Under the pieces are notes generated by a model. It was not told the DNA's origin, searched no databases, and was given only the letters and a program-made list of their open reading frames with translations. Both the position numbers and the translations under genes were made by a program. DNA of 15,604 nt from Candidatus Woesearchaeota archaeon. GTDB lineage: Archaea; Nanobdellota; Nanobdellia; SCGC-AAA011-G17; VGLX01. Location of the stretch: NCBI GenBank assembly GCA_016866645.1, contig VGLX01000007.1:1-15604 (forward strand), read 5' to 3'. This document shows, one piece after another, positions 1 to 4,916 of this stretch (position 1 is the first letter of the stretch; each line of letters opens with the position of its first letter).

Positions 1-76
1 GATACTGTCAACTTAAAGGGATAAGTTTATAAGTCTCTTTGGTGTTTTATTTCTAGGAAGGAGGTGGAGTGTTTTT

Positions 77-382
77 ATGAAATGTCCTGAGTGTAGGTCT
101 GGGAATGTTTCGAAGCGTGGTAAGAGGTATAACCGGTCTGGTGTTAAGCAGCTTTTTCTTTGTAATAAGTGCCATAGGAAGTTTGTTCAGCAAGATGGTT
201 TTGAAGGGATGAGGTATAATAAGAAGCATATTGTTAGAGCGGTTCATCTGCATAATGAGGGCTTATCATTATTTCAGATTAAAGACCATTTATGGCAGCA
301 TGATGGGGTCAGGGTAAGTAGAGAGGCTATAAGAGAGTGGTGTAATAAGTATAGTGTTTTTTTAAAATCCGATAAATCATAA
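77..382 (+). CDS. transposase N-terminal part: zinc ribbon plus helix-turn-helix
   Basis: A 101-residue product. Cys3-x2-Cys6 and Cys29-x2-Cys32 form a four-Cys zinc ribbon typical of the DNA-binding head of IS transposases. Residues about 48-95 are a helix-turn-helix-like region ending in a segment (SREAIREWCNKYSVF) that in related enzymes leads straight into the DDE core. The frame stops at 380-382. The catalytic part continues in the +1 frame. Reading across the AAAA at 364-367 with one base fewer would join the two frames without a stop (L-N-P-I-N-H-N-Q-V-P-V-I-K-G-R-V-H-Y-D-E). So this is either the first half of a frameshift-inactivated gene or a gene decoded by +1 frameshifting. The ATG at 77 follows a strong Shine-Dalgarno at 9-nt spacing. 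Confidence 0.8.
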   Translation: MKCPECRSGNVSKRGKRYNRSGVKQLFLCNKCHRKFVQQDGFEGMRYNKKHIVRAVHLHNEGLSLFQIKDHLWQHDGVRVSREAIREWCNKYSVFLKSDKS

Positions 383-407
383 TCAAGTTCCTGTTATAAA
401 AGGGAGG

Positions 408-1004
408 GTGCATTATGATGAAAAATATGTGAAAGTTAAGGGCATAGATAATTATGATTTGAATGCTATTGATAGTAAAACAAAATTTGTTTTATCTCAT
501 TCTTTCGTCGAGAAAAGAACGAAAAAGGAATGTGTAAAATTTCTAAAACAAATCAAGGATACTTGCTACGAACAAATACTTGAGAGGTTTAACAAGGAAA
601 AACACAAGAAAGTTAGGGATAGAAAGCTTATCACGTTTGTAAGTGATGGTTTTGAAAATTACAAAACCGCATTCAACAAGTTGTTCTACCGTGTTGCGAA
701 ACTCCGGTTCGGAGTGCCGATAGCATGCAAAAGATATGGACAGGAGTATAACAATAATCCTATTGAAAGATATAATGGAAAAATAAAAGACAGGATAAAA
801 TCAATCCGGAGCGGTTTCAAAAGTTTTGATGACGCAAAATGTTTTATGGATTTGAGAAGAATAATCCATAATTACGTGAACCCGCATCAAGGACTGAAAG
901 GAAAAACACCAGCAGAAATAGCAGGAATAAATCTCAAGTTAAAAAGAAATAAGCTGTTAAGTCTGATAAAATTCGTCAGAGATAATCACGTCCCGTTATC
1001 TTGA
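408..1004 (+). CDS. transposase C-terminal part: DDE catalytic domain (frameshifted)
   Basis: A 198-residue frame beginning with GTG that holds the RNase H-like DDE core. Likely catalytic residues are D4 (HYDEKYV), D80 (VSDGFENY) and E120 (NNPIERYNG). The tail, with R-x-x-x-G-F-K-S and TPAEIAGI, is characteristic of IS6/IS240-like transposases. The GTG at 408 is unlikely to be a true start: GGGAGG touches it with no spacing, and sequence upstream in the same frame back to 366 (NPINHNQVPVIKGR) reads like normal transposase joining the head domain. The first stop upstream in this frame is TAA at 363-365. Best read as the second half of one transposase split by a one-base shift in the A-run at 364-367. 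Confidence 0.75.
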   Translation: MHYDEKYVKVKGIDNYDLNAIDSKTKFVLSHSFVEKRTKKECVKFLKQIKDTCYEQILERFNKEKHKKVRDRKLITFVSDGFENYKTAFNKLFYRVAKLRFGVPIACKRYGQEYNNNPIERYNGKIKDRIKSIRSGFKSFDDAKCFMDLRRIIHNYVNPHQGLKGKTPAEIAGINLKLKRNKLLSLIKFVRDNHVPLS

Positions 1005-1025
1005 CAGTATCCTGTTCTAAGAATT

Positions 1026-1229
1026 TTAAGGGCAACACTTACCAAGCGCAGCGCAGCAATCTTCCGCAGTCACTAAGTCTAGATCTGGTAGCTTGGCGCA
1101 TGTTTGGTGCGAGTCTGCTGAGTTGCAGGCTGTTACCTGCAATTCTTCAAGCTGTGGCTTCTCCTTGACTCCACAACCGCAAAGAAGCATAGCGGTTATA
1201 AGCAATGCCAAGATTATCCAGTGTTTCAT
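1026..1229 (-). CDS. small Cys-rich lipoprotein of unknown function
   Basis: About 67 residues from the ATG at 1229: a short hydrophobic signal peptide (MKHWIILALLITAMLLCGC) with a lipobox-like L-L-C-G-C, then a mature part of about 50 residues ending in paired cysteines (EDCCAALGKCCP). It is probably exported and lipid-anchored on the outer face, with its cysteines in disulfides or binding metal. I do not recognise the family. The ATG at 1229 is preferred over 1244 because a TATA-like TTTAAA at 1252-1257 would place transcription start almost at this codon, and neither start has a Shine-Dalgarno. It lies 63 bp downstream of the DHH gene on the same strand. The IS right end is only 14 bp past its stop codon, so the insertion spared the gene. 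Confidence 0.6.
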   Translation of the reverse strand: MKHWIILALLITAMLLCGCGVKEKPQLEELQVTACNSADSHQTCAKLPDLDLVTAEDCCAALGKCCP

Positions 1230-1251
1230 AGTGTTATAGTGCATGTTTAAG

Positions 1252-1257
1252 TTTAAA
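1252..1257 (-). promoter_or_regulatory. TATA-like box for the small lipoprotein
   Basis: TTTAAA lies about 23-28 bp upstream of the ATG at 1229, the spacing expected for a leaderless archaeal transcript. Confidence 0.35.
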
Positions 1258-1292
1258 AAAGTTTGCTAGCAGGAAGAAATAGCACAAATCTT

Positions 1293-2699
1293 CTAATAGT
1301 CTAATTTTGTGACTTTCTTCATCACTTCTTCTGCAACGCTTAAGAATTCCTGCCCTTTTTCGCTAGGCAGCAAGCACCCGCAAGCATCCCTATGACCGCC
1401 GGCTTCTTTTACACCGACTCTGTCTGCTATTTCTTTTACAATGTTTCTCAAGTCCATCGCTTTGTTAGTCCCTACACGCCTTAAGCTGGCTTTTATATGT
1501 CCGTCGGCCATGTTAGCCATAGACAGGATTATAGTGCCTTCAGAGTAAACATTAGACCTTGAGATTATAGACGCTATAGTCCCTATCATAGTGTCCTTAA
1601 CATTATCCCCGGCTTTTATCATAACATATCCATCTTTCTCTGTTACATGCTCAGTATTCCTGTTGGAGTAGAACCAGTTCAGTGATCTTATCAGCGCGTG
1701 CCTGTAATCGTCCATCATCCTTATCGCTTCTCTTTTCGCTTTCTCATCCCCTAAACACGTAGCTATGCCTAAAGATGGCTTCTTTAGCCTTCCGCATGAA
1801 TTCAATAAAGTCGAGAACTCTCGGGCGTCTCTCGTAGGGCTTTCCTCAGCCTCTTCAACTAGTAAGTAATTGTTCCCGACTACATCCTCAGGGTTTTCCT
1901 CTATACCTATTCTCCGCATTATTATCCCTTCGACTAATGTGCGCATCTCTTTCTCGCTCAGGTTGACCAGCTTCTTCGGACGGCCGTTGCTGTCTTTCGC
2001 ACATATGCCCAATTCGTTTAGGAATTTCACAGCTTCCTGCTCGTTTCCAGTAACTCCTGGAATATATGGGTCTGTGCTGAACTCTAAAACTTTGTATAAA
2101 GGTTTGGTCTGGCTTCCGAAAAGGCTTAACCCTTTCCGAACAGTCATCTTCTCAGAAGATACAGCGTCTTCTAATATCTCCATGTTCATTCCTGTGAATC
2201 CTTGCTTCTCCTGAATATCGCCTATAGCTCCGATTATTGCTAAGTGCGCTAAGTCCTTGTTCTCTTCGTTGAGTGATTTAGCGAAGATATATGCTGTTCC
2301 TGCTCCGGAGATCTCTTTGCTGCCGTCGATTCCGAACATGTGAGGATTTACATGACTTACACCAGTATTAAAATCTTCAGGGCTGTGGTGGTCCAGGATG
2401 AAAACGTTCTTTCCGCCGAGATGTTTCTCTACGCTGCTTAAGTATCCTGAGCCCAGGTCTGTGAAGATGTAGCAGTCATACTTCTCTTTGCTCAGCTCCT
2501 CCAGCACGTTCTGATCTACTTGCTTGACTATGCTTAAAGAAAAGTTTAAGCCTTCGCGGCTTAAGGCTTTGGTGATTATAGCGGCTGCTGTCAGGCCATC
2601 GCAGTCTAGATGAGATACTACTTTGATGTGCTTGTTCGGCAGCTGCTTGAACGCTTCTGCCGCTACTTTCACGTGCTGCTTAAACTCTTCTAAGCCCAT
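1293..2699 (-). CDS. RecJ-like DHH/DHHA1 phosphoesterase (GAN-type nuclease)
   Basis: 468 residues. The N-terminal DHH domain carries the metal ligands: H30-L-D32-C-D34-G, D81 (TDLGSG), the D103-H104-H105 signature, and D161 (IGAIGD). The C-terminal DHHA1 domain carries the glycine-rich G434-G-H436 motif (AGGHRDACGC), which in RecJ proteins contacts the nucleic-acid substrate. The length fits archaeal RecJ homologues, which act as single-strand exonucleases. In Thermococcales one of them (GAN) binds the GINS replisome complex, and RNA-end trimming has also been reported. The ATG at 2699 is 5 bp after the uS15 stop codon, so the two are co-transcribed; this uS15-RecJ pairing is known in other archaea and strengthens the assignment. 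No key residue is missing. Whether it binds GINS here cannot be seen. Confidence 0.9.
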   Translation of the reverse strand: MGLEEFKQHVKVAAEAFKQLPNKHIKVVSHLDCDGLTAAAIITKALSREGLNFSLSIVKQVDQNVLEELSKEKYDCYIFTDLGSGYLSSVEKHLGGKNVFILDHHSPEDFNTGVSHVNPHMFGIDGSKEISGAGTAYIFAKSLNEENKDLAHLAIIGAIGDIQEKQGFTGMNMEILEDAVSSEKMTVRKGLSLFGSQTKPLYKVLEFSTDPYIPGVTGNEQEAVKFLNELGICAKDSNGRPKKLVNLSEKEMRTLVEGIIMRRIGIEENPEDVVGNNYLLVEEAEESPTRDAREFSTLLNSCGRLKKPSLGIATCLGDEKAKREAIRMMDDYRHALIRSLNWFYSNRNTEHVTEKDGYVMIKAGDNVKDTMIGTIASIISRSNVYSEGTIILSMANMADGHIKASLRRVGTNKAMDLRNIVKEIADRVGVKEAGGHRDACGCLLPSEKGQEFLSVAEEVMKKVTKLDY

Positions 2700-2704
2700 A
2701 GTCC

Positions 2705-3160
2705 TTATTCTAACAATAGCTTAGCGTTCTTCTTGTCGTATGACCAGTCTTGTGGAAGCCTTCCGATTCGTTTGTAGTACTTCACAAGCCTTCGAATCTT
2801 AGAATCTGTTAGTATTAGCCCTTTATTTGCCGTCATGTCTTTCCTGTTAGAGTCTACGTGCTTCATGATTGCTATTTCTTTCTTGATAAGCGCTAACAAG
2901 TCATAAGGCAACTTTTGTGTGAGATTGTTTTCTTCAAGTATTTGCGTAATCCTCTTCTTGGTGATTTCCCTTACTGAAGGCACGCCATAACTGTCCCTTA
3001 ATATTATGCCTATCTCGCTAGCTGTCTTTCCAGCTCTTCCGAGTTTTATGACTAGCTGTTCTGTTTCTTTGCTACCGTATCTCAACCATACGGGCTTTGT
3101 TTTCTTAACCGGCCTCTTGCTACCGCTTTTTCCTTTTTTTCTTGAATACATTCTTGCCAT
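2705..3160 (-). CDS. rps15: 30S ribosomal protein uS15 (archaeal type)
   Basis: 151 residues, the length of archaeal/eukaryotic S15 with its N-terminal extension (bacterial S15 is about 89 residues). The basic N-terminus (residues 1-25) precedes an archaeal-specific helical part (30-80). The core rRNA-binding three-helix region at 86-142 contains the signature HVDSNRKD (101-108) and the SKIRRLVKYYKRIGRLPQDW segment. In the small subunit uS15 binds the central domain of 16S rRNA early in assembly. The ATG at 3160 has a Shine-Dalgarno AAGGAG (3168-3173, minus strand) at 7-nt spacing. It is the first gene of a pair with the DHH phosphoesterase. A TATA box and a foldable leader lie upstream, leaving room for feedback control, which is inference. 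Confidence 0.95.
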   Translation of the reverse strand: MARMYSRKKGKSGSKRPVKKTKPVWLRYGSKETEQLVIKLGRAGKTASEIGIILRDSYGVPSVREITKKRITQILEENNLTQKLPYDLLALIKKEIAIMKHVDSNRKDMTANKGLILTDSKIRRLVKYYKRIGRLPQDWSYDKKNAKLLLE

Positions 3161-3212
3161 TTTATTTCTCCTTTCAAGCTGTTTTGATACTCAGAAATAG
3201 TTACTAAGCTCT

Positions 3213-3259
3213 GTCTATTCCTGGTATAGGTAAGCCTTGACCGACCTATCCTTTTAGAC
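3213..3259 (-). promoter_or_regulatory. foldable 5' leader of the rps15 mRNA
   Basis: The minus-strand RNA can form two nested helices: GUCUA/UAGAC (3259-3255 with 3217-3213), and inside it GGAUAGGU with ACCUAUACC (3251-3244 with 3231-3223, one bulged A), closing a 12-nt loop. The predicted transcription start is close to the first base of the outer helix. It could be a binding site for uS15 or another regulator; function is inferred only from position. Confidence 0.35.
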
Positions 3260-3277
3260 TAGTTAACAAATAAAGGG

Positions 3278-3285
3278 TTTATAAG
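3278..3285 (-). promoter_or_regulatory. TATA box for the rps15-DHH pair
   Basis: CTTATAAA on the minus strand lies just past the stop codon of the upstream small gene. A start about 25 bp downstream falls near 3255-3260, leaving a leader of about 95 nt before the uS15 ATG. Confidence 0.5.
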
Positions 3286-3287
3286 CC

Positions 3288-3548
3288 TTACTCTACTTTG
3301 TAAACTTTGTCTCCGCCCCTTACTTTGTCCGGAACCTTTAGTCCTATGCTGTCTCCGGCGTTAGCTTCTTCCACTTCCTGCCTTTCGACCTGCATAGAGT
3401 CTACTGTTATCTCGAAATCTGTTGTGGCTCCTTTGAATTTCAGCCTGTCGCCTTTCCTTATGGTCCCTGTTACTTTTATCCCGGCTACTCCTACTTTCGA
3501 GAAGTACGTGAACACTTCTCCTACGAGTTCTCCAGATGTTTCTTCCAT
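3288..3548 (-). CDS. EF-Tu domain 2-like small translation-factor-like protein
   Basis: 86 residues from the ATG at 3548. It is a single beta-barrel of the translation-factor domain 2 type, with the pattern GVAGIKVTGTIRKGDRLKFKG, then TTDFEITVDSMQ and GDSIGLKV....GGDKVY, as in domain 2 of EF-Tu/EF-1A. It has no GTPase domain. Such stand-alone proteins are usually annotated 'translation elongation factor-like' in archaea; their role is unknown. A TTG 24 bp upstream is possible (94 residues). The ATG is preferred because the family motif starts close behind it and a TATA-like TTTAAA (3574-3579) would start transcription at about this codon, giving a leaderless mRNA. Its neighbours uS15 and tRNA genes give it a translation context. 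Confidence 0.8.
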   Translation of the reverse strand: MEETSGELVGEVFTYFSKVGVAGIKVTGTIRKGDRLKFKGATTDFEITVDSMQVERQEVEEANAGDSIGLKVPDKVRGGDKVYKVE

Positions 3549-3573
3549 AGTAAGGATAGTAATGACTGGCAAG

Positions 3574-3579
3574 TTTAAA
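3574..3579 (-). promoter_or_regulatory. TATA-like box for the EF-Tu domain 2-like gene
   Basis: TTTAAA lies 26-31 bp before the ATG at 3548. There is no Shine-Dalgarno, consistent with a leaderless transcript. Confidence 0.4.
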
Positions 3580-3588
3580 AATTTATTG

Positions 3589-3595
3589 AAAAAAA
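3589..3595 (-). terminator. T-run terminator after tRNA-Gln(CUG)
   Basis: Seven T residues on the minus strand begin 5 nt after the discriminator base, a usual archaeal tRNA termination signal. The sister tRNA has the same arrangement. Confidence 0.5.
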
Positions 3596-3635
3596 GATGA
3601 TAGCCCCGCCAGGATTCGAACCTGGGTCACAGGAT

Positions 3636-3656
3636 TTCTTCACCGTTTTAGAGGTT
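3636..3656 (-). other. tRNA intron at position 37/38 (CUG gene)
   Basis: 21 nt. Bulge GG^A, intron hairpin ACC/GGU, central helix CUCU with GAAG (one C-A mismatch), bulge AA^A. This matches the bulge-helix-bulge cut by archaeal splicing endonuclease and parallels the intron in the UUG gene. Confidence 0.8.
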
Positions 3657-3684
3657 CCAGAGTCCCGTATGATTGGCCGCTACA

Positions 3685-3706
3685 TTCTGCAGAGATTCTT
3701 TCTCTT
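3685..3706 (-). other. predicted non-canonical tRNA intron at position 10/11
   Basis: 22 nt with a perfect 5-bp hairpin (AGAGA-AAGAA-UCUCU). Exon bases 5-8 (CUGU) pair with GCAG of the intron, framed by bulges AG^A and AA^U: a central helix with the two 3-nt bulges of a splicing motif. The usual outer helix is not obvious, so it is a relaxed form. Cutting there regenerates G10-U11 and a normal D stem. Confidence 0.7.
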
Positions 3707-3750
3707 CTACAGGGCTATGAGGCTATCAAAAGAGTAATCGGTTATTCTGT

Positions 3751-3757
3751 TTTATAA
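3751..3757 (-). promoter_or_regulatory. TATA box of tRNA-Gln(CUG)
   Basis: Minus-strand TTTATAA/TTATAAA at 3751-3757, with a second TATA-like match at 3763-3770, about 35-50 bp before the mature 5' end. The IS481-like element begins about 30 bp further upstream, so the promoter core is intact. Confidence 0.45.
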
Positions 3758-3822
3758 AGGTTTTTATAAGAAAAAAATGTGTATTATCCCGAAATAATGT
3801 CCTCTCGATAAAACAGATAAGC

Positions 3823-3838
3823 CTTGCTGAAAAGCAAG
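3823..3838 (+). promoter_or_regulatory. hairpin with GAAA loop before the IS481-like transposase
   Basis: CTTGCT-GAAA-AGCAAG is a perfect 6-bp stem with a GNRA tetraloop ending 5 nt before the ATG at 3844. It occupies the ribosome-binding position, where no Shine-Dalgarno is seen, so it may limit translation of the transposase. This role is inference. Confidence 0.45.
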
Positions 3839-3843
3839 AGCTT

Positions 3844-4710
3844 ATGAAAAAGCTCAATAAAAGGAAAATAAGGTGGGTTGTTCGGGAGGGTGACAAAAGG
3901 GATATGGGTTTTTATACGATTGCTAAATTACAAGATATCACATCCAGGCATGCGAGAAGGGTTCATAAGAAGTATGAACATGTTAAAGATCCTATCCTCC
4001 AGCCATGCGGCAGAAAGCCTAAGCATGTAAGTGAAGATGAAAGAAAACTGGTTATAAAAACGTGTAAAGAGTACCTGGTTGGGGCTACGATGCTTGAGCT
4101 GATCCTCGATGAAAAAGGCATCCACATCCCCCATAATCGGATTCACAGGATACTGCTTGAAGAAGGATTAGCCCATCAAGAGAAGAATAAGCAAAGAAAA
4201 AGACGCTGGGTCAGGTATGAAAGAAAACACAGCTTAAGCCTTAAACACACTGACTGGGCAGAATACGCCGGCTGGAAGTTCATCCTTTACGAAGATGACG
4301 CGTCACGTTTCATTACAGGATATGGGAAGTTTAAACACGCTACAAGCGAAAACGCATTCAAAGTCCTAAAACGATCCCTGAAACATGGCAAACCAAAACA
4401 ACTACACTCAGACCACGGCTCACCATTCACCTCAAACGACAAAGAAGGCTGCAAAAAAGGAGAAAGCTGGTACGAACAACAAGTCAAACAACTAGGCATA
4501 CAACAAATATACGCCAGAATAAAACACCCACAAAGCAACGGCAAAATGGAAAAACTCGTCCACACAATCAAAGTCTTATGGGCCAAAACAGGATCATTTG
4601 AAAAAGCAGTAAAACACTACAACCACAAACGACCACACTGGAGCCTCAAAACACCAGAAGGCAAACTCAGAACACCCCACCAAGCATTCCTAGACAAAAT
4701 GAGAAAATAA
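3844..4710 (+). CDS. IS481-family DDE transposase
   Basis: 288 residues, apparently complete. The N-terminal helix-turn-helix region (about 20-110; DITSRHARRVHKKY, then a second HTH ending in HRILLEEGL) binds the IS ends. The integrase (rve) core has D137 (HTDWAEY), D190 (HSDHGSPF) and E236 (SNGKMEK), followed by the typical tail HYNHKRPHWSLKTPEGK. D-to-E spacing is 45 residues, slightly longer than usual because of a short insert around 196-208. The ATG at 3844 is the first in frame; no Shine-Dalgarno is visible and a GNRA hairpin sits there instead. From about 4330 onward the coding strand becomes very rich in A and C and poor in T, unlike the first half. Confidence 0.9.
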   Translation: MKKLNKRKIRWVVREGDKRDMGFYTIAKLQDITSRHARRVHKKYEHVKDPILQPCGRKPKHVSEDERKLVIKTCKEYLVGATMLELILDEKGIHIPHNRIHRILLEEGLAHQEKNKQRKRRWVRYERKHSLSLKHTDWAEYAGWKFILYEDDASRFITGYGKFKHATSENAFKVLKRSLKHGKPKQLHSDHGSPFTSNDKEGCKKGESWYEQQVKQLGIQQIYARIKHPQSNGKMEKLVHTIKVLWAKTGSFEKAVKHYNHKRPHWSLKTPEGKLRTPHQAFLDKMRK

Positions 4711-4770
4711 TATAAAAATGACAACCAACACTAAACAGCGAGAGGACTTTAAATCAGGACAACACAAAAG

Positions 4771-4777
4771 AAAAAAA
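4771..4777 (-). terminator. T-run terminator after tRNA-Gln(UUG)
   Basis: Seven T residues on the minus strand begin 3 nt after the discriminator base. Confidence 0.5.
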
Positions 4778-4780
4778 TGA

Positions 4781-4873
4781 TAGCCCCGCTAGGATTCGAA
4801 CCTAGGTCACAGGCTTTCTTCATCTTTTAAAGATTCCAAAGGCCCGTATGATTGGCCGCTACACCACGGGGCT
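4781..4873 (-). tRNA. tRNA-Gln(UUG) with one intron
   Basis: The 93-nt gene gives a 73-nt mature tRNA. Acceptor AGCCCCG/CGGGGCU, discriminator A, no CCA encoded. Anticodon stem CGGGC/GCCTG, loop C-T-TTG-G-A, anticodon UUG (4839-4837). T arm CTAGG-TTCGAAT-CCTAG. A 20-nt intron lies after position 37. It is a close sister of the CUG gene, with compensatory changes in stems (31-39 C-G here, A-U there), so both look functional. The two genes are probably a tandem duplication later split by the IS481-like insertion. Confidence 0.93.
4816..4835 (-). other. tRNA intron at position 37/38 (UUG gene)
   Basis: 20 nt forming a bulge-helix-bulge: CUUU (32-35) pairs with GAAG, bulges GG^A and AA^A, and the intron's own hairpin is AUCUU/AAGAU. 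Confidence 0.88.
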
Positions 4874-4901
4874 CTATCTTAAACATTAGAGTCAGAGCCC
4901 C
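4868..4901. repeat. 8-bp inverted repeat overlapping the tRNA-Gln(UUG) 5' end
   Basis: GGGGCTCT (4868-4875) and AGAGCCCC (4894-4901) are perfect inverse copies 18 bp apart. On the plus strand the second arm is followed by TTTTT (4902-4906), so it looks like an intrinsic-terminator hairpin antisense to the tRNA. In a long minus-strand precursor it would pair with the tRNA acceptor strand. Confidence 0.45.
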
Positions 4902-4916
4902 TTTTTAAAATTTTAG
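4902..4916 (-). promoter_or_regulatory. TATA region of tRNA-Gln(UUG)
   Basis: An A/T-only block with TTTTAAAA about 30-40 bp upstream of the mature tRNA 5' end. Confidence 0.45.

Larger units (their letters stand above)
1..1011 (+). mobile_element. IS element with zinc-ribbon DDE transposase (IS6/IS240-like)
   Basis: The ends form a terminal inverted repeat: the first 11 bases (GATACTGTCAA) are perfectly repeated in inverse at 1001-1011, and 18 of 21 positions match over 1-21 against 991-1011. Inside lie a TATA-like TTTATAAG at 26-33, a very strong Shine-Dalgarno (AAGGAGGTGG, 58-67) and two reading frames that together make one DDE transposase. The stop codon of the second frame (1002-1004) lies inside the right repeat, as in compact IS elements. 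The left end coincides with base 1, so a target-site duplication cannot be tested. The family is uncertain: the DDE part resembles IS6/IS240, while the zinc-ribbon head also recalls IS1-like enzymes. Confidence 0.85.
3601..3716 (-). tRNA. tRNA-Gln(CUG) with two predicted introns
   Basis: The 116-nt gene reduces to 73 nt after removing two introns. Acceptor AGCCCUG pairs with CGGGGCU, discriminator A, no encoded CCA. The T arm is CCAGG-TTCGAAT-CCTGG. The anticodon stem CGGGA/TCCTG encloses loop C-T-CTG-G-A, giving anticodon CUG (3660-3658) with U33 present. A 21-nt intron (3656-3636) follows G37. A further 22-nt insertion (3706-3685) interrupts the D-arm side after G10. Removing it at bulge-helix-bulge cut sites restores UA-GUGU-AGCGGCC, matching the neighbouring tRNA-Gln(UUG) except at position 9 (A for G). 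That exact restoration argues for an intron rather than a dead gene. Confidence 0.85.
3799..4747 (+). mobile_element. IS481-like insertion sequence between the two tRNA-Gln genes
   Basis: A 9-bp perfect inverted repeat (GTCCTCTCG at 3799-3807, CGAGAGGAC at 4739-4747) bounds a single full-length DDE transposase of 288 residues. No convincing target-site duplication is visible, so the outer ends may be off by a few bases. Inserted in the intergenic space opposite in orientation to the tRNAs, it leaves both tRNA genes and their TATA boxes whole. Confidence 0.8.

Noticed and set aside
408..410. GTG at 408 as the true start of an independent catalytic transposase
   Set aside because: The Shine-Dalgarno-like run touches it with no spacing, and the same frame upstream encodes transposase-like sequence continuing from the first half.
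3656..3665. Reading the anticodons as GGA (Ser) or UGG (Pro)
   Set aside because: Those registers leave a C-A mismatch in the anticodon stem or lose U33. The Gln register gives five perfect or wobble pairs in both genes, keeps U33 and yields a textbook bulge-helix-bulge.
3685..3706. tRNA-Gln(CUG) as a pseudogene broken by a random 22-bp insertion
   Set aside because: The insertion has a splicing-type fold, and its removal restores the expected D-arm exactly; all other stems are intact.
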